Positions 61,801 to 64,000 of a stretch of DNA of 64,000 nucleotides are shown here, one piece after another; position 1 is the stretch's first letter, and every line of letters starts with the position of its first letter. The DNA is taken from positions 4,712,001 to 4,776,000 of the forward strand of contig NZ_CP040889.1 of assembly GCF_006171285.1 (NCBI RefSeq), given 5' to 3'. The notes under the pieces were generated by a model, which did not search any database, was not told the DNA's origin, and was given only the letters and a program-made list of their open reading frames with translations. Position numbers and translations under genes: made by a program. The DNA is from Leclercia adecarboxylata. GTDB lineage: Bacteria > Pseudomonadota > Gammaproteobacteria > Enterobacterales > Enterobacteriaceae.

Positions 61801-64000
61801 TTACCCTGAGATCTGCTCCATCGCCTGCAAAATACGCTTATCGGAGATCGGATACGGCGTCCCAAGCTGCTGTGCAAAGAAGCTGACGCGCAGCTCTTCG
61901 ATCATCCAGCGGATCTCCTGGACGTCTTCGTCATCGCGGCGGGCTGGCGGGAGCTTGTTCAGCCACTGCTGCCAGCGCTGCTGCACCGCTTCCACCTTCA
62001 GCATCTGCGCCCGGTCGCGGTGCGGATCGATCGCCATCTTCTCCAGACGCTTTTCAATCGCCTGTAAATAGCGCAACGTATCGCCTAAACGCCTGTAGCC
62101 GTTGCCGGTGACAAACCCGCGATAGACCAGCCCCGCCATCTGCGCTTTCACGTCCGACAGCCCCAGCGCCATGGTCATATCCACCCGCCCTTTCAGACGC
62201 TTGTTAATATTGAACACCGCAGTCAGGATCTGCTCGACCTGCTTCGCAATGTTGACCACCGTCTCGTTGAGTTCGGCGCGCACCATATCGTGCAGCTTCG
62301 CAAAGCCCTCTTCCGTCCACACCGGGCCGCCCGCAGCGTGGATAAGCTGATCCACGCCGCAGGAGATGCAGTCGTCGATCAGATCCAGCACCTTGCCGTA
62401 CGGGTTAAAGTAAAGCCCCAGCTTGGCTTTGTTCGGCAGCTTCTCATGCAGATACTTGATCGGCGATGGGATGTTTAACAGCAGCAAACGGCGCAGCCCG
62501 CGCCACATCGCCTGCTGCTGCTCCTGCGGATTATCAAACAGCTTGATCGCCACGCTGTCGCGCTCGTCCACCAGCGCTGGCCAGGCTTTCACCTTGTAAT
62601 TGCCGCGCTTCTGCTCGTAGCTTTCCGGCAGCTGACCAAAGCTCCAGATATGCAGCCCGCTCTGCTCGATACCGTCGTCGGCCACGGCAGACAGGGTCTC
62701 CTGTACTTTGCCTTTCAACGCCTCTTTCAGATCGGTGAGGGAGCGGCCTTCCTGCAGCTTTTTGTTTTTGTCGTCCACCACCCGGAAGCTGATTTTAAGG
62801 TGATCGGGCACCTGATCCCAGTGCCAGTCTTCCCGGTCGATGGTGACGCCCGTCATGCGACGCAGCTCGCGCTCCAGCGAATCCAGCAGCGGCAGCTCCA
62901 GCGGCGTGGCGCGCCCCAGGAACGCCTCGGCATAGTTCGGCGCAGGCACAAAGTTACGCCGCACCGGTTTGGGCAGCGATTTAATCAGGGCGATAATCAG
63001 CTCGCGGCGCAGGCCGGGAATTTGCCACTCAAAGCCGCTCTCCTCCACCTGGTTGAGCAGCGGCAGCGGGATGTGAACGGTGACGCCGTCGGCATCGGTC
63101 CCCGGCTCAAACTGGTAGCTCAGGCGCAGCTTGAGGTTGCCCTGATGCCAGAAGTTCGGGTAATCCAGCTTGCTGACCTGTTCCGCCCCCTCTTTAATCA
63201 ACATGCTCTTTTCAAAGTTGAGCAGGTCCGGGGTCTCGCGGCTGACCTTTTTCCACCAGCTGTCGAAGTGGCGCGCAGAAACCACGTCGTGGCTGATGCG
63301 CTGGTCATAAAACTCAAACAGCGTCTCGTCATCCACCAGGATATCGCGACGGCGGGTTTTGTGTTCCAGCTCCTCCACTTCGCTGCGCAGCTTCAGGTTT
63401 TCGCGGAAGAAGGCGTGACGGGTCTGCCAGTCGCCCTCCACCAGCGCGTGGCGGATAAACAGTTCACGCGACAGGGCCGGATCGATCTGGCTGTAGTTGA
63501 CCTTACGCGCGGCCACCACCGGCAGGCCGTAAACGGTGACCTTCTCGGTCGCCATCACCGCCCCCTGCGCCCGCTCCCAGTGCGGTTCACTGTACGAGCG
63601 TTTCAGCAGGTGCTGCGCTACCGGCTCGACCCACTCCGGGTCGATGCGCGCGGCAATGCGCCCCCACAGGCGGCTGGTCTCCACCAGCTCGGCCACCATC
63701 GTCCACTTCGGCGGCTTCTTGAATAGACCTGAGCCCGGGAAGATAGAGAACCGGGCGTTACGCGCCCCGGTGAACTCCTGCTTGTCGGCATCTTTCATAC
63801 CGATATGCGACAGCAGACCGGTCAGCAGCGCGATATGAATTTCGCGGTACTCCGCCGGCTCGCTGTTCACCGGAATGCCAAGCTCCTTCACCACCTGGCG
63901 CAGCTGGGTGTAGATGTCCTGCCACTCGCGCACCCGCAGATAGTTGAGGAAATCCAGCTTGCACTGACGGCGGAACTGGTTCGACGACAGCGCTTTCTGC
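61801..64000 (-). CDS. hrpA: HrpA, ATP-dependent RNA helicase, C-terminal part
   Basis: The frame enters at the right edge and ends at 61801. The window holds about 730 of roughly 1,300 residues. The apparent start at 63933 is only an internal GTG, since the frame continues upstream as NQFRRQCKLDFLNYLRVREW. The sequence follows E. coli HrpA closely to its end (ISDKRILQAMEQISG). It covers the region after the helicase core, including the OB-fold and the DUF3418 C-terminal domain. HrpA resolves stalled ribosome collisions in E. coli. The helicase motifs lie outside the window. Confidence 0.97.
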   Translation of the reverse strand, partial: QKALSSNQFRRQCKLDFLNYLRVREWQDIYTQLRQVVKELGIPVNSEPAEYREIHIALLTGLLSHIGMKDADKQEFTGARNARFSIFPGSGLFKKPPKWTMVAELVETSRLWGRIAARIDPEWVEPVAQHLLKRSYSEPHWERAQGAVMATEKVTVYGLPVVAARKVNYSQIDPALSRELFIRHALVEGDWQTRHAFFRENLKLRSEVEELEHKTRRRDILVDDETLFEFYDQRISHDVVSARHFDSWWKKVSRETPDLLNFEKSMLIKEGAEQVSKLDYPNFWHQGNLKLRLSYQFEPGTDADGVTVHIPLPLLNQVEESGFEWQIPGLRRELIIALIKSLPKPVRRNFVPAPNYAEAFLGRATPLELPLLDSLERELRRMTGVTIDREDWHWDQVPDHLKISFRVVDDKNKKLQEGRSLTDLKEALKGKVQETLSAVADDGIEQSGLHIWSFGQLPESYEQKRGNYKVKAWPALVDERDSVAIKLFDNPQEQQQAMWRGLRRLLLLNIPSPIKYLHEKLPNKAKLGLYFNPYGKVLDLIDDCISCGVDQLIHAAGGPVWTEEGFAKLHDMVRAELNETVVNIAKQVEQILTAVFNINKRLKGRVDMTMALGLSDVKAQMAGLVYRGFVTGNGYRRLGDTLRYLQAIEKRLEKMAIDPHRDRAQMLKVEAVQQRWQQWLNKLPPARRDDEDVQEIRWMIEELRVSFFAQQLGTPYPISDKRILQAMEQISG

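Noticed and set aside
63933..63933. Start of hrpA at 63933
   Set aside because: That GTG is internal. The frame continues to the window edge and matches E. coli HrpA upstream of this point.

Overview
The window is chromosomal DNA from an enterobacterium (Enterobacteriaceae, Enterobacter/Leclercia/Lelliottia-like by inference; no rRNA or tRNA is present to fix the genus). The support is: the gene order hrpA - ydcF - aldA - gapC - cybB at the right end, which matches E. coli apart from one insertion; a full pgaABCD operon; a Klebsiella-type atsA/atsB sulfatase pair; a near-canonical UmuD with a LexA box; and many REP-type palindromes.

Layout. 1-2159: an incomplete minus-strand NACHT/STAND-type P-loop NTPase that runs off the left edge. 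It is a candidate defence gene and lies in an accessory strip beside pga. 2623-8875: pgaABCD, which makes, deacetylates and exports poly-beta-1,6-GlcNAc. 9201-11409: a Slam outer-membrane translocon gene preceded by its probable cargo, a TbpB-like surface lipoprotein (type XI secretion). 11798-15323: a PrpF-like isomerase with an overlapping GNAT gene, a DUF523/TudS-like gene, a second GNAT gene, and an orphan umuD under LexA control. 15533-18255: a small secreted peptide, an unknown membrane protein, and LysR and LuxR type regulators.

18298-42269 is a 24 kb block of genes all on the minus strand. It starts with atsA (sulfatase) and atsB (formylglycine-generating radical SAM enzyme). These are translationally coupled to a MoxR - DUF58 - DUF4381 - VWA (BatA) - VWA/TPR (BatB/C) - BatD set, followed by a periplasmic HAD phosphatase. 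Next come a 3,230-residue autotransporter, an MscS-type channel overlapping a POTRA-less Omp85 barrel, and a FadL-like porin. The block reads as an envelope programme in which a MoxR/Bat chaperone apparatus is tied to sulfatase maturation and lies next to large surface proteins.

42735-47059: an outer-membrane barrel protein, then a DHDPS-family aldolase and an EamA transporter divergent from a MocR regulator. 47352-47954: a YciG-like stress protein and an unknown small protein with a terminator. 47964-54603: an MHS transporter, cybB, an intact gapC, an esterase, aldA and ydcF. 55046-61372: an insertion relative to E. coli, holding an MHS transporter (with a possible nonsense codon near its start), an EmrAB/NodT-like tripartite pump and an O-methyltransferase. 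61501-61676: a hairpin-rich segment with two loops that match the CsrA binding consensus. 61801-64000: the 3' part of hrpA. No CRISPR array, tRNA, rRNA or complete insertion sequence was seen.
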